A DNA stretch of 37,071 nucleotides, taken from contig DYRG01000027.1 in NCBI GenBank assembly GCA_020718845.1, positions 1-37,071 on the forward strand. Direction: 5' to 3'. The position numbers were made by a program, and so were the translations under genes. The notes beneath the pieces are model-generated. The model saw only the letters and a program-made list of their open reading frames with translations. It was not told the origin of the DNA and searched no databases. This DNA comes from Thiomargarita sp. (GTDB lineage Bacteria > Pseudomonadota > Gammaproteobacteria > Beggiatoales > Beggiatoaceae). This document shows positions 17,670 through 26,869 of this stretch, piece after piece; position 1 is the stretch's first letter, and each line of letters begins with the position of its first letter.

Positions 17670-19412
17670 GTGAATCCGCCTATGTACCGTGAAGAAGAGA
17701 TTTCTCATCTCCTGTCCCGACTCAAACAATTGAATTCTATCGGAATTGCGCTGTCATCCGAGAAAAATAGTGACCGCTTGCTCGAGTGTATTTTAGACGC
17801 TGCGCGCATTTTAACCAATGCTGACGGCGGTACGTTGTACATTAAAACCGACGCGGGTCTGAAATTTGAAATCATGATTTCAGAAAGTTTGAAAATTCGC
17901 AAGGGCGGCAGCAGTGGCGAACCCATTACTTTTCCTCCGCTTCCTCTATACGATAGCACTGGCAAACCTAATATGCACATGGTAGCGGTGTGCGCGGCGT
18001 TGAGCGAAAAAACTATCAATATTCCAGATGCTTACGAAGATACGCAATTTGAATTTTCAGGCACTCGACGCTTTGATGAGAAAATGAATTATCGTTCAAA
18101 ATCATTTCTCACCGTTCCAATGAAAAATCATAAGAACGACATTATTGGCGTATTACAACTCATTAATGCCCGAGAGCAAAAAAATAATGAGATAATTGCT
18201 TTTAATGAATGGGATCAAGAGTTAGTTGAATCTTTGACCTCACAAGCGGCGATTTCCATTATGAATCAACGCTTTATTAAAGAACAAAAAGAACTTTTTG
18301 AAGCCTTTATTAAACTCATTGCCAACGCCATCGACGCGAAATCTCCTCATACCAGCAAACATTGCAGCCGTGTTCCTAAAATCACTTTAATGTTAGCAAA
18401 TGCTGCCGCGAGAACAAAGCACGGTTCTCAAGAAATCCGCAATTTCCAAATGAATGAAGAACTTGCTTATGAATTATGGATCGCGGCAATGTTGCATGAT
18501 TGCGGCAAAATTACAACGAAAGAATATGTCGTTGATAAAGGTAAAAAGTTAGAAACTATCATCGACCGAATTCATTTGATCGACACGCGATTTGAAGTTT
18601 TAAAACGTGATGCAGAAATTGCCCATTTGAAACAACAAGTCGAAATGCTTAAAAAAGGTGAACAACTAAACTTTGAAAAACTTGATCAACAATTTAAAGA
18701 ACACATAAACACTTTAAACGAAGAAAGAGATTTCATTCGATATTGCAACGTCGGCACTGAAGCGATGGATGAAATTGATCAAGAACGTGTCAAACAAATT
18801 GCGCAACGAAAATGGATTTCTCCAAACGGTGAAGAAATGAATTTGTTGCTCGACGATCAAACCGTTGAAACCTTATTTTATCCATTAATTAAAAACGAAG
18901 TTCGCAAACCTAATGATTTGAGAAAATCAAACGGTGAAATTGAAAACCTTTGCATTAAAAAAGGCACATTGCGCGATAGTGAACGCAAACATATCAACGA
19001 TCATATTGTCACTTCAATTAAGATGTTGAAATCATTACCTTATCCACAACACTTAAAAAACGTTCCAGAATTTGCGGGCGGGCATCACGAACGAATGGAC
19101 GGCAAAGGTTATCCATATGGTTTAAAACGAGAAGATATGTCTTTGCCTGCGCGAGTGATGGGGATTGCAGACATCTTTGAAGCCTTGACTTCTTCAGAAC
19201 GTCCTTACAAGAAAGCAATGCCGCTTTCTCAAGCCTTAACAATTTTAGGAAAAATGAAAGAGGAAAATCATATTGATCCCGATTTGTTTGATGTGTTCAT
19301 TCACGAGAAAGTTTATTTAGAATACGCTGAAAAATACCTCAGCGAAGAACAAAGAGATCAAGTTAATATTTTGACTCTTCCTGGTTACAATCCACATTTC
19401 TTTTCGGAATAA
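17670..19412 (+). CDS. GAF and HD-GYP domain phosphodiesterase
   Basis: This probable cyclic-di-GMP phosphodiesterase has 580 residues. A GAF sensor covers about 25-200. The metal-dependent HD domain starts at about 205, with HD at 276-277 (MLHDCGKITTKEYVVDKGKK). The diagnostic HHERMDGKGYP is at 472-482, followed by GIADIFEALTSSERPYKKAM. Between the HD and GYP segments lies an insertion of about 120 charged, probably helical residues (315-435) not found in the core fold. No membrane span or receiver domain is visible, so the GAF domain is presumably the signal input. The start is ambiguous: GTG 17670 or ATG 17682, neither with a clear ribosome-binding site. It ends 2 bp before the epimerase gene, but is probably independent in function. 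Confidence 0.9.
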   Translation: MNPPMYREEEISHLLSRLKQLNSIGIALSSEKNSDRLLECILDAARILTNADGGTLYIKTDAGLKFEIMISESLKIRKGGSSGEPITFPPLPLYDSTGKPNMHMVAVCAALSEKTINIPDAYEDTQFEFSGTRRFDEKMNYRSKSFLTVPMKNHKNDIIGVLQLINAREQKNNEIIAFNEWDQELVESLTSQAAISIMNQRFIKEQKELFEAFIKLIANAIDAKSPHTSKHCSRVPKITLMLANAAARTKHGSQEIRNFQMNEELAYELWIAAMLHDCGKITTKEYVVDKGKKLETIIDRIHLIDTRFEVLKRDAEIAHLKQQVEMLKKGEQLNFEKLDQQFKEHINTLNEERDFIRYCNVGTEAMDEIDQERVKQIAQRKWISPNGEEMNLLLDDQTVETLFYPLIKNEVRKPNDLRKSNGEIENLCIKKGTLRDSERKHINDHIVTSIKMLKSLPYPQHLKNVPEFAGGHHERMDGKGYPYGLKREDMSLPARVMGIADIFEALTSSERPYKKAMPLSQALTILGKMKEENHIDPDLFDVFIHEKVYLEYAEKYLSEEQRDQVNILTLPGYNPHFFSE

Positions 19413-19414
19413 AA

Positions 19415-20359
19415 ATGACTAAACAAATCTTAGTGACGGGTGGCGCAGGTTTTATTGGTTCGCATTTAGTTGAAAAACTATTAGAACTCGGTTTTTTTGT
19501 AAAGATTTTAGATAATTTTTCAACGGGGAAATTAGAGAATCTTGCGCATTTGGATCAAAGCAAAATTCAAATCATCAAAGGCGATGTTTCTCATTTCGAA
19601 GAAATATTTGAAGCAGCTCAAAATGTCGAAGCCATTTATCATGAAGCCGCGCTGGTTTCTGTGCCGTTATCGATTCAAAATCCTCAATTGAGTTTTCAAA
19701 TAAATAGTTTGGGTTCTTTTAATGTATTTGAAACCGCACGTCGTTTAAATATTTCAAAAGTAATTTATGCAAGTTCGGCGGCAGTGTATGGAACAAATCA
19801 AAACCTTCCTTTAAAAGAAACCGAACTTTGCGAACCTTTAAGTCCTTATGCGTTAGAAAAACATTATACAGAACAACTTGCGCATTTGTATTTTCATTTG
19901 TACGGCATTTCATCGGTGGGTTTGCGTTATTTCAATGTGTATGGAGAACGCCAAGACCCAACTTCACCTTATTCTGGCGTTATTTCAATATTTGTAGATA
20001 AATTATTAAAGAATCAACAAATAACTATTTTTGGCGATGGTGAACAAACCCGTGATTTTATTTATGTGAAAGATGTGATTTCTGCAAATATTTTAGCATT
20101 AGAATATTCAGAGAAAAACGCGCAAATTTTCAATGTTGGAACACAAACAAGTATAACTATAAATAAATTATTATTTGTATTGCAAACCCAACTCAAAACG
20201 TCGATAATACCTACTTATCAACCCAACCGATCTGGCGATATTAAAGATTCCTGTGCGAATAATTCAAAACTTAAAGAAACTTTACATTGGAATCCGCAAT
20301 TTTCTATTGAGGAAGGTTTCGCATATTATTTAACTTGGCAGAAACAACAATTAGGTTAG
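19415..20359 (+). CDS. NAD-dependent nucleotide-sugar epimerase
   Basis: This 314-residue extended SDR enzyme is of the UDP-glucose/UDP-GlcNAc 4-epimerase (GalE/WbpP-like) type. The NAD loop is GGAGFIG (9-15), followed by Asp33 for the adenosine ribose (ILDNFSTG). The catalytic set is S121 in YASSAAVYG and Y145-x3-K149 (SPYALEKH). RYFNVYGERQDP near 172-183 and GEQTRDFIYVKDV near 208-220 are standard substrate-side motifs. It lacks the TDEVYG motif of RmlB, so it is not the dTDP-glucose 4,6-dehydratase. It is first in the eight-gene glycan locus. Possible products are UDP-Gal or UDP-GalNAc, which sequence alone cannot settle. Confidence 0.9.
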   Translation: MTKQILVTGGAGFIGSHLVEKLLELGFFVKILDNFSTGKLENLAHLDQSKIQIIKGDVSHFEEIFEAAQNVEAIYHEAALVSVPLSIQNPQLSFQINSLGSFNVFETARRLNISKVIYASSAAVYGTNQNLPLKETELCEPLSPYALEKHYTEQLAHLYFHLYGISSVGLRYFNVYGERQDPTSPYSGVISIFVDKLLKNQQITIFGDGEQTRDFIYVKDVISANILALEYSEKNAQIFNVGTQTSITINKLLFVLQTQLKTSIIPTYQPNRSGDIKDSCANNSKLKETLHWNPQFSIEEGFAYYLTWQKQQLG

Positions 20360-20363
20360 AACA

Positions 20364-21461
20364 ATGTTACAAATAAACAATTTATTGGCAAGAACCACTC
20401 GGTATCAAACCCAAATTCAAACGGCGGTTGATCGGGTGATTAGAAGTGGTTGGTTTGTGTTAGGACCTGAAGTGAAACGTTTTGAGCAATCTTTTGCAAC
20501 TTTTCTCGGTGCAAATCATTGCATTAGTGTAGCAAATGGTACAGATGCCATTGAACTCGCTTTGAAAGCATTAGGTGTGCAAAAAGGTGACAAAGTTGCA
20601 ACCGTTGCAAATGCTGGAATGTACACAACAACAGCGGTTTTAGCGATTGGTGCAACGCCTTATTTCATGGACGTTGATTTAGAAACCCAAGTTGTAACAT
20701 TAGAAGAGGTTACAAAAGCAATTAATTCAGGTGTAAAAGCCGTCGTGGTAACGCATTTGTACGGGTTAGCAATTCCTCAAATTTCTGAAATTGCCAACAT
20801 TTGTACAAAAAGAAATATTTCCTTACTCGAAGATTGTGCGCAAGCCCATTTGGCTAAAATAAAGGGGAAATACGTTGGAACATTTGGAAATGCAGGAACT
20901 TTTAGTTTCTATCCGACTAAAAATCTTGGTGCATTAGGTGATGGTGGCGCAATTATTTCTAATGATCCCGCGATTACAAAAAAAGTAGAATTATTACGTC
21001 AATACGGTTGGACAGCAAAATATCAAGTTGAAATCCCCAATGCTAAAAATAGTCGATTAGATGAAATACAAGCTGCTGTTTTATCTGAATTTTTACCATT
21101 TCTTGAACAAGATAATGATCGCCGTCGACAAATCGCAACTCACTATAGTTCTTTAATTAATCACCCAAATGTTATTACCCCACCAGTTAAAGAAAAAGAT
21201 TATATTGCGCATTTGTATGTGATTAGAAGTGCTCAACGAAATCAATTGAGAGAACATTTGCGTCAATTAGATATTTCTTCTGATATTCATTACCCTATTC
21301 CAGATTATCAACAACCTGTATTTGGAAAACAATTTGCTCAGATTCATCTTCAAATAACTGAGCAACTTGCAAATGAAATTTTAACGTTACCTTGTTATCC
21401 AGAAATGTCTGATCAACAAGTTGAACAAGTTATTTCAGCAGTTAATAGTTGGTGTGTATGA
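20364..21461 (+). CDS. DegT/DnrJ/EryC1/StrS-family sugar aminotransferase (FdtB/QdtB-like)
   Basis: This 365-residue PLP enzyme transaminates a keto-sugar nucleotide. It has NGTDAIELALKALG (58-71) for phosphate binding, LLEDCAQAHLA (154-164) with the Asp that contacts the pyridine nitrogen, and the Schiff-base lysine K186 in FSFYPTKNLGALGDGGA (180-196). Because the same locus encodes a 3,4-ketoisomerase/acetyltransferase fusion, a C3-aminotransferase acting on a dTDP-3-keto-6-deoxyhexose (FdtB/QdtB role) is the best guess. It starts 4 bp after the epimerase and its stop overlaps the next start as ATGA. Confidence 0.9.
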   Translation: MLQINNLLARTTRYQTQIQTAVDRVIRSGWFVLGPEVKRFEQSFATFLGANHCISVANGTDAIELALKALGVQKGDKVATVANAGMYTTTAVLAIGATPYFMDVDLETQVVTLEEVTKAINSGVKAVVVTHLYGLAIPQISEIANICTKRNISLLEDCAQAHLAKIKGKYVGTFGNAGTFSFYPTKNLGALGDGGAIISNDPAITKKVELLRQYGWTAKYQVEIPNAKNSRLDEIQAAVLSEFLPFLEQDNDRRRQIATHYSSLINHPNVITPPVKEKDYIAHLYVIRSAQRNQLREHLRQLDISSDIHYPIPDYQQPVFGKQFAQIHLQITEQLANEILTLPCYPEMSDQQVEQVISAVNSWCV

Positions 21462-22390
21462 AATACTCGGTAATTATTCCCGTTTATAAAAACGAAGCAT
21501 CGATTTCTCGTTTATTGCAAACGCTTGAGGAAATTAATGCAAATTTAGAGAACCAACTTGAAGCAGTTTTTGTAGTTGATGGAAGCCCCGATCAAAGTTA
21601 TGCGCTGTTAAAAAAAGGGATTTCTGAGTTAAGTTTTCCAGCACAATTATTAGCCCATTCGCGTAATTTTGGTTCATTTCCAGCGATTAGAAGTGGGTTA
21701 ATGGCAGCGAGAGGAGATTTCTTTGGTGTGATGGCGGCTGATCTTCAAGAACCGCCTGAATTATTGGTAGAATTTTTCAAAGCACTTGCTGCTGATGAAT
21801 GCGATGTCGCTATTGGAACACGCATTGGAAGAAATGATCCCTTTTTCTCTCGTTTTACTTCTGGATTATTTTGGGGAATTTATCGCCGTTTAGTTATGCC
21901 AGAAATGCCTGAAGGTGGAGTTGATGTCTTTGGTTGTAATCATCTTTTTAGAGAGCAATTGCTCAAATTAGAAGAATCCCGTTCTTCATTAATTGCTTTA
22001 ATTTTTTGGTTAGGTTTTCGACGTAAAATTGTTGGATATGAACGCCAACTCCGTCAAGAAGGAAAATCCGCGTGGACATTTCGTAAGAAACTAGATTACA
22101 TGATGGATAGCATTTTTGCTTTCACGGATTATCCCATTCGTTTGTTAATGCGTATAGGAAGTATTGGTTCAGTGTTGTTAATTTTGTTAGGAATAGTTGT
22201 TTTATTTGCTAAATTATCTGGCACAATTGACGTACCTGGTTATGCTGCAACAATGTTAGTTATTTTATTTCTAGGCGCACTCAATTTGTTTGGACTTGGA
22301 TTAGTAGGAACATACGCTTGGCGGGCGTATGAAAACACCAAACAACGTCCTCTCGCCGTTGTTGCTATTAAGGTATCAAATGACAAATAA
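21458..22390 (+). CDS. GtrB-like polyprenyl-phosphate glycosyltransferase
   Basis: This GT2 enzyme of the DPM1/GtrB/ArnC group has 310 residues from the ATG at 21458. The N-terminal GT-A domain begins YSVIIPVYKNEASI, has AVFVVDGSPDQSY near 37-49 and AADLQEPPELL near 92-102, the DxD-like site. Two C-terminal spans lie at about 230-252 and 264-290. Such enzymes move a sugar from a nucleotide to undecaprenyl phosphate on the cytoplasmic face, producing the donor for periplasmic transferases. The frame opens earlier at a TTG (21449), but the ATGA overlap with the aminotransferase stop points to 21458. The gtrA-like gene three genes downstream is its expected flippase partner. Confidence 0.9.
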   Translation: MKYSVIIPVYKNEASISRLLQTLEEINANLENQLEAVFVVDGSPDQSYALLKKGISELSFPAQLLAHSRNFGSFPAIRSGLMAARGDFFGVMAADLQEPPELLVEFFKALAADECDVAIGTRIGRNDPFFSRFTSGLFWGIYRRLVMPEMPEGGVDVFGCNHLFREQLLKLEESRSSLIALIFWLGFRRKIVGYERQLRQEGKSAWTFRKKLDYMMDSIFAFTDYPIRLLMRIGSIGSVLLILLGIVVLFAKLSGTIDVPGYAATMLVILFLGALNLFGLGLVGTYAWRAYENTKQRPLAVVAIKVSNDK

Positions 22391-23711
22391 AACATCACTA
22401 CTAAAATTGCCCAATATTTCCCGCTCAGCATTTAATATTGGGGTTGTACTATTGTTTTCATTAGGATTTGTTTTTTTTATCCAACAAATATTAGAATCTC
22501 CTCGTTTTGACGCGCTTAAATATTTAGAATTAGCACAACAAGTAAATTCTAATGGTATTGCCTCTATAAAAGAACCTATTAGAACTTTTGCTTATATTTG
22601 GATATTGTCTTTAGTATCAAAAATAAGTTATTTTCTTAATCTACCAATAAACTTGCTAATATTTTTAACGCAACTTTTTACTTATTATTTAGCTATTATA
22701 GTAGTTTCAAATGTAGTAAATTCACATAGTAGAATATTATCAAGTACAATATACGTTTTACTTTGTGCAAATATTTTTGTTATTCCTTATTCAGGTATAA
22801 CACTTACAGATTTATTTTATACTTCAATTTGTCTCTTTTTATTTGGAGGAATGATGTGGATAGAATTTTTGCAAAAATCTGAGCAATTTATTTCTACAAA
22901 ATGGATATTTTGGGGTGTTTTATTATTAAGTTTAGCTATTACAATACGTCCCGCAGCAGTTTGGCTTCTTATTCCCATTTCTTTTTGTTTAGTCAGATTA
23001 TTATGGAATAAAAGTATTAATATTTTTGATGTTTTACTAGCGATTCTTTTAGGTGCAATTCCTCTTTATATTCAAATCGTACTAAATGTGATTAACTATA
23101 AAGTAATTAGCTTTTTACCTGTAACTGATTTAGGTTCTTTTCAAATAAAATGGGGTATAGAAAATATTAAATATGCAACTTGGTTAGGTGGAGGAAATCC
23201 TCAAAATTTCTATCCTTCAGCAGCATTAATAAACATTCCCACCCAAGATTTTACTTTATGGTGGTATTTTAATAATCTTATTGATGCGGTAAAATTGCTT
23301 ATTGTTAAATTAATTGGAGCATTTGATTTTGACTATTTAATGCCTTACCCTTACTATCGTTCTAATCAATGGTTTTTATCGTTTTTTTCATTTACAATTT
23401 TTTGGCTTGGTTTATGTGGAATTGTTATACATTTATTCACTAATAAATTAAAATTACTTGGCTCTCGATATATGCCTTTAATCATTTTCATAGGATGGTG
23501 TTCTGTTTCTTTAATTTCTGCGTTAGAATTACGATTTACATTACCACTTATTAGTTATTTTATTATTGTTGCTAGTGTAGTAATGTATTTTGCGATTGTG
23601 GAAAGAAACAAAACAGTTTTATTATTTATAGGTGCGGGTTGGATTATCTGTATGCCCATTTTTTATCAAATATCACATTTCATTAGATTACAAAGTACCA
23701 TTCAGGGATAA
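22380..23711 (+). CDS. Polytopic membrane protein, probable GT-C-type glycosyltransferase
   Basis: This 443-residue protein has roughly ten hydrophobic spans and no recognisable soluble domain. A short luminal loop after the first span reads [15 protein letters not shown] (40-54), the position where GT-C enzymes (ArnT/PMT-like) keep an acidic catalytic residue, so D44 is a candidate. Location next to GtrB- and GtrA-like genes supports a role in moving a polyprenyl-linked sugar to a periplasmic acceptor. That is inference, and a Wzy-like or transport role cannot be excluded. The ATG at 22380 overlaps the previous stop by 11 bp and has AAGG upstream; the longer frame from 22329 lies inside the GtrB-like gene. 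The gene is markedly AT-rich. Confidence 0.75.
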   Translation: MTNKTSLLKLPNISRSAFNIGVVLLFSLGFVFFIQQILESPRFDALKYLELAQQVNSNGIASIKEPIRTFAYIWILSLVSKISYFLNLPINLLIFLTQLFTYYLAIIVVSNVVNSHSRILSSTIYVLLCANIFVIPYSGITLTDLFYTSICLFLFGGMMWIEFLQKSEQFISTKWIFWGVLLLSLAITIRPAAVWLLIPISFCLVRLLWNKSINIFDVLLAILLGAIPLYIQIVLNVINYKVISFLPVTDLGSFQIKWGIENIKYATWLGGGNPQNFYPSAALINIPTQDFTLWWYFNNLIDAVKLLIVKLIGAFDFDYLMPYPYYRSNQWFLSFFSFTIFWLGLCGIVIHLFTNKLKLLGSRYMPLIIFIGWCSVSLISALELRFTLPLISYFIIVASVVMYFAIVERNKTVLLFIGAGWIICMPIFYQISHFIRLQSTIQG

Positions 23712-23722
23712 AGGAACTAAGT

Positions 23723-24646
23723 ATGTTACATCAAACAGCAGACATTCAATCTTCTCAGATTGGAAAAGGAACAAAAGTATGGCAATTCGTCGTTGTATTG
23801 CCTAATGCAAAGATAGGAAATGATGTGAATATTTGCTCACATTGTTTTATAGAAAATGATGTAGTAATTGGTGATCGAGTAACGATTAAAAGCGGTGTTC
23901 AAATTTGGGATGGAATTAGCATTGAAGACGATGTGTTTATTGGACCGAATGTTTCTTTTACCAATGATCGTTTTCCCAGAAGTAAAATTTACCCAGAAAA
24001 TTTTGCTCGCACGACTATTCAAAAAGGTGCATCAATTGGAGCAAATGCAACGATTTTACCTAATCTAACTATAGGAACAAATGCAATGATTGGGGCTGGA
24101 TCAGTCGTGACGCGATCCGTTCCTCCAAATGCAATTGTGGTTGGTAATCCAGCTAAAATTATTGGTTATGTCGATACAAAGAACAATATAACAACTCATC
24201 ATGAAAAATCTTATCCTCAAACGATAGGAAAAATGGAAACAACTGTTACGGGTGTAACATTTCATACCTTTCGTTCAGTGCCTGATATGCGCGGAGAATT
24301 ATCGGTAGGTGAATTTGAGAAAGAAATCCCATTTAAACCATTACGCTATTTTCTTGTATTTAATGTTCCAACCACTGAAACCAGAGGAGAGCACGCGCAT
24401 AGAAAATGTCATCAGTTTTTAATTGCGGTTAAAGGGACAGTTCATGTGGTTGCAGATGATGGTAAAAACAGAGAAGAATTTGTGTTAGAACGTAATAATC
24501 AAGGCTTATATCTTCCTCCAATGACTTGGGGTATTCAATATCATTATTCATCAGATGCAGTTCTTTTAGTTTTTGCTTCTGAATACTACGATGGAAGTGA
24601 TTACATTCGTGATTATTCTGAATTTATGAAACTTATTTCAAAATGA
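23723..24646 (+). CDS. Fused sugar N-acetyltransferase and dTDP-4-keto-6-deoxyhexose 3,4-ketoisomerase (FdtD-like)
   Basis: This 307-residue two-domain enzyme is a fusion. Residues 1-150 form a left-handed beta-helix of hexapeptide repeats ([57 protein letters not shown]), as in WbbJ/FdtC acetyltransferases. Residues 175-307 form a cupin of the FdtA/QdtA/WxcM family ([31 protein letters not shown] with catalytic His near 224-226, [20 protein letters not shown]). The fusion would both shift the keto group from C4 to C3 and acetylate the 3-amino group formed by the aminotransferase. A comparable bifunctional enzyme is known from Shewanella (FdtD). The likely product is dTDP-Fuc3NAc or dTDP-Qui3NAc. 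RmlA/RmlB would have to be encoded elsewhere. Its stop overlaps the gtrA-like start (ATGA). Confidence 0.9.
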   Translation: MLHQTADIQSSQIGKGTKVWQFVVVLPNAKIGNDVNICSHCFIENDVVIGDRVTIKSGVQIWDGISIEDDVFIGPNVSFTNDRFPRSKIYPENFARTTIQKGASIGANATILPNLTIGTNAMIGAGSVVTRSVPPNAIVVGNPAKIIGYVDTKNNITTHHEKSYPQTIGKMETTVTGVTFHTFRSVPDMRGELSVGEFEKEIPFKPLRYFLVFNVPTTETRGEHAHRKCHQFLIAVKGTVHVVADDGKNREEFVLERNNQGLYLPPMTWGIQYHYSSDAVLLVFASEYYDGSDYIRDYSEFMKLISK

Positions 24647-25038
24647 TTAATAATCTTAAAATAAAACAATGGATAAGATTTCTGGTAGGTGGTGGAATAA
24701 ATACTGCTTTTACATATGGAATCTATCTCATTTTAATGTTGTTTATACATTATCAAATTGCTTATTTAATCGCTTATATTGTAGGCGTTGTTTTTGCGTA
24801 TTGGTTTAATGCTGTTATTGTTTTCAAAGTTTCTTTATCATGGAAAGGTTTATTTTCTTATCCGATTATATACATTATTCAATATACAATCTCAGCATTT
24901 TTATTAAATATATTTGTAGAAACTTTACAAATAGATAAAACTTTTGCACCTTTAATGATTATTATCATAATGATCCCATTGACTTATGTACTAAATAAGT
25001 ACGTTTTACTGATTTCTTCACCCACTAACAAAAGATAG
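24643..25038 (+). CDS. GtrA-family flippase-like protein
   Basis: This 131-residue protein has four closely packed spans. The family opening [20 protein letters not shown] (11-30) is followed by [12 protein letters not shown] near 56-67 and a final [11 protein letters not shown]. GtrA proteins are thought to flip undecaprenyl-phosphate-sugar across the inner membrane in serotype-converting gtrABC sets. Start and stop overlap the previous gene as ATGA, and the next gene begins 5 bp later, so it is made together with both neighbours. Confidence 0.9.
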   Translation: MINNLKIKQWIRFLVGGGINTAFTYGIYLILMLFIHYQIAYLIAYIVGVVFAYWFNAVIVFKVSLSWKGLFSYPIIYIIQYTISAFLLNIFVETLQIDKTFAPLMIIIIMIPLTYVLNKYVLLISSPTNKR

Positions 25039-25043
25039 AATTT

Positions 25044-26867
25044 ATGCAAAACAAATGGCAAGAAAAATTGAGTTGGATATTTATTGCTTTTCCTCTTGTA
25101 GGATTAGCAATTAGTGCGTTATCGTGGCTTCGTTTTGGAATTGATTTACCTTATTTAGATGATTGGAGAGTCTATTTAGAAGGAAGAATGGGGTCTCTAG
25201 CTTTAAAATATCTTTTTATAAGTGCTAATGATACTCTGTATCCTATTGGTAAAATGCTTGATTCTCTTGCATATCGCTTCCTCAATGGAAATTCTATTGC
25301 ATACCAATTCATTTCAATGATAGGAATTTTAGGATCATTGTTATTTTTGCAGTGGAAATTACTGTCGTTAGTTTTAAAAGAAAAGCTATTAATTGCATCA
25401 GCCTTTAGTCTTACGTTATTTATTATTCAACCAAGTACTTATTGGGGACTTCAAGATATAGCTTATCACCAAGCTATTCCTCTTGTCATGGTTCTTTCGT
25501 CAATATATCTAATATTGAAAGGAACTTGGCGTAATTGGTATATTCCAATAGTTGTAATGTTGGGTTTTATTTCAGGGCTTTCTTATATTAGTGGCGCGTT
25601 TGGTGTTTTAGCATTGAGTATTATTTTAATCATATTTAGCTTTTTTATAGAAACATCAGAACGAAAACCTGTTTTAATGGGTGGAATATCGCTGTTAATT
25701 CCTGCAATTATTACGACATTTGCTCAAGCATGGGTGATTGCAGTTGTTCAAAAAGGAACTCATCGACCTGATGCGCCTTTAGCGTTGCCGATTGAAAGCG
25801 ATTTCTGGTTTTTTATGTTAGGAAAAATTGCCCGTTCTTTAATGCTACCTTTTAATCAACCAGTGTTATCTTTTATCGTAACTTGCTTTATTTTGGCATT
25901 GGTTTTAGTGTTAATATTTATCATATTAAAGAATACAATTAAAGATAAGAAACAATCTTTAGAATCTATTTCACCAACACTTATTTTTATCAGTATTTTT
26001 GGAATAATATTTGTGTATTTAATACTAATTTCTGCAGGTAGAACAAATTTGCGTCCAGAAGAGGTTACTTCACCTATCCAAATATTTTCATTTGGTTTTC
26101 ATCGGTTTCATTTTTTTTGGGTAACAATTTTGTGGTCTTGGGTAATTGCAATATTGTTTATTGTATTAAAAAAATATTCAAATAATTTACAATACAAAAT
26201 TGCTTTAATAATTCCTGTGCTAGTTATTCCATTTTTGCTTTATTTAGGTGTATTTGATCATGCTAAGTATTTCCAATATGAATCCAAAATTAGAATTGAT
26301 GGCACTACTTGTTTGATTAAAGAATTGCAAAGAGGGACAGATATTAATTGCCCACAACTTTACCCAGCTTCTTTGAAAGCAGCCTTTTTTAAAGCAAAAG
26401 AAACGGGTGCTTCTTTTACCCGCATAATTCCAACTCTTGTTCCTTATATACCATTGATTTTTCGAATGTCAGAAGATTTAAATGGTAAAACAATTGAATT
26501 AAAAAATGTTGTGGTCAGTTCGCATAAAGATGGCATTGTAACATTGCAATCAGAAGATACTGATCCAATGATTATTTTTAATACTGGAAACGCGAAGAAA
26601 ATGGCTGAATGCAAAACCTTAGAAATGGAGGTTTCTATGAAGGTATCTGAATCTTCACTTGCTCAACTTTTCTTTATGTCGCCTAATCAAACTGATTATC
26701 AAGAAAGTGCAGCGGCGACGCAAATGGTTCATGCGGATGGACATTTCAAAAATATTATTTTTACTGTTCACAGTCCAAATGGATTTGTTGATAAACTAAG
26801 GTTTGATCCCGTAACCATGCCGCAGCAATTTGATATTAAAGAACTTGAGGTTCGATGTCGGATGTAA
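25044..26867 (+). CDS. Polytopic membrane protein with C-terminal beta-rich domain, probable GT-C-type glycosyltransferase
   Basis: This 607-residue protein has about ten spans up to residue 405 and then about 200 periplasmic residues. The loop after the first span reads GIDLPYLDDWRVYLEGRMG (32-50); the acidic pair D39/D40 fits the GT-C catalytic position. In the tail, SSLAQLFFMSPNQTDYQESA and later LRFDPVTMPQQFDIKELEV resemble the beta-sandwich attached to some surface-glycan membrane proteins, probably for carbohydrate contact. I infer a second periplasmic transferase, parallel to the specificity gene (gtrC position) of gtrABC sets. No named family is certain. It starts 5 bp after the gtrA-like gene. 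Confidence 0.75.
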   Translation: MQNKWQEKLSWIFIAFPLVGLAISALSWLRFGIDLPYLDDWRVYLEGRMGSLALKYLFISANDTLYPIGKMLDSLAYRFLNGNSIAYQFISMIGILGSLLFLQWKLLSLVLKEKLLIASAFSLTLFIIQPSTYWGLQDIAYHQAIPLVMVLSSIYLILKGTWRNWYIPIVVMLGFISGLSYISGAFGVLALSIILIIFSFFIETSERKPVLMGGISLLIPAIITTFAQAWVIAVVQKGTHRPDAPLALPIESDFWFFMLGKIARSLMLPFNQPVLSFIVTCFILALVLVLIFIILKNTIKDKKQSLESISPTLIFISIFGIIFVYLILISAGRTNLRPEEVTSPIQIFSFGFHRFHFFWVTILWSWVIAILFIVLKKYSNNLQYKIALIIPVLVIPFLLYLGVFDHAKYFQYESKIRIDGTTCLIKELQRGTDINCPQLYPASLKAAFFKAKETGASFTRIIPTLVPYIPLIFRMSEDLNGKTIELKNVVVSSHKDGIVTLQSEDTDPMIIFNTGNAKKMAECKTLEMEVSMKVSESSLAQLFFMSPNQTDYQESAAATQMVHADGHFKNIIFTVHSPNGFVDKLRFDPVTMPQQFDIKELEVRCRM

Positions 26868-26869
26868 AT

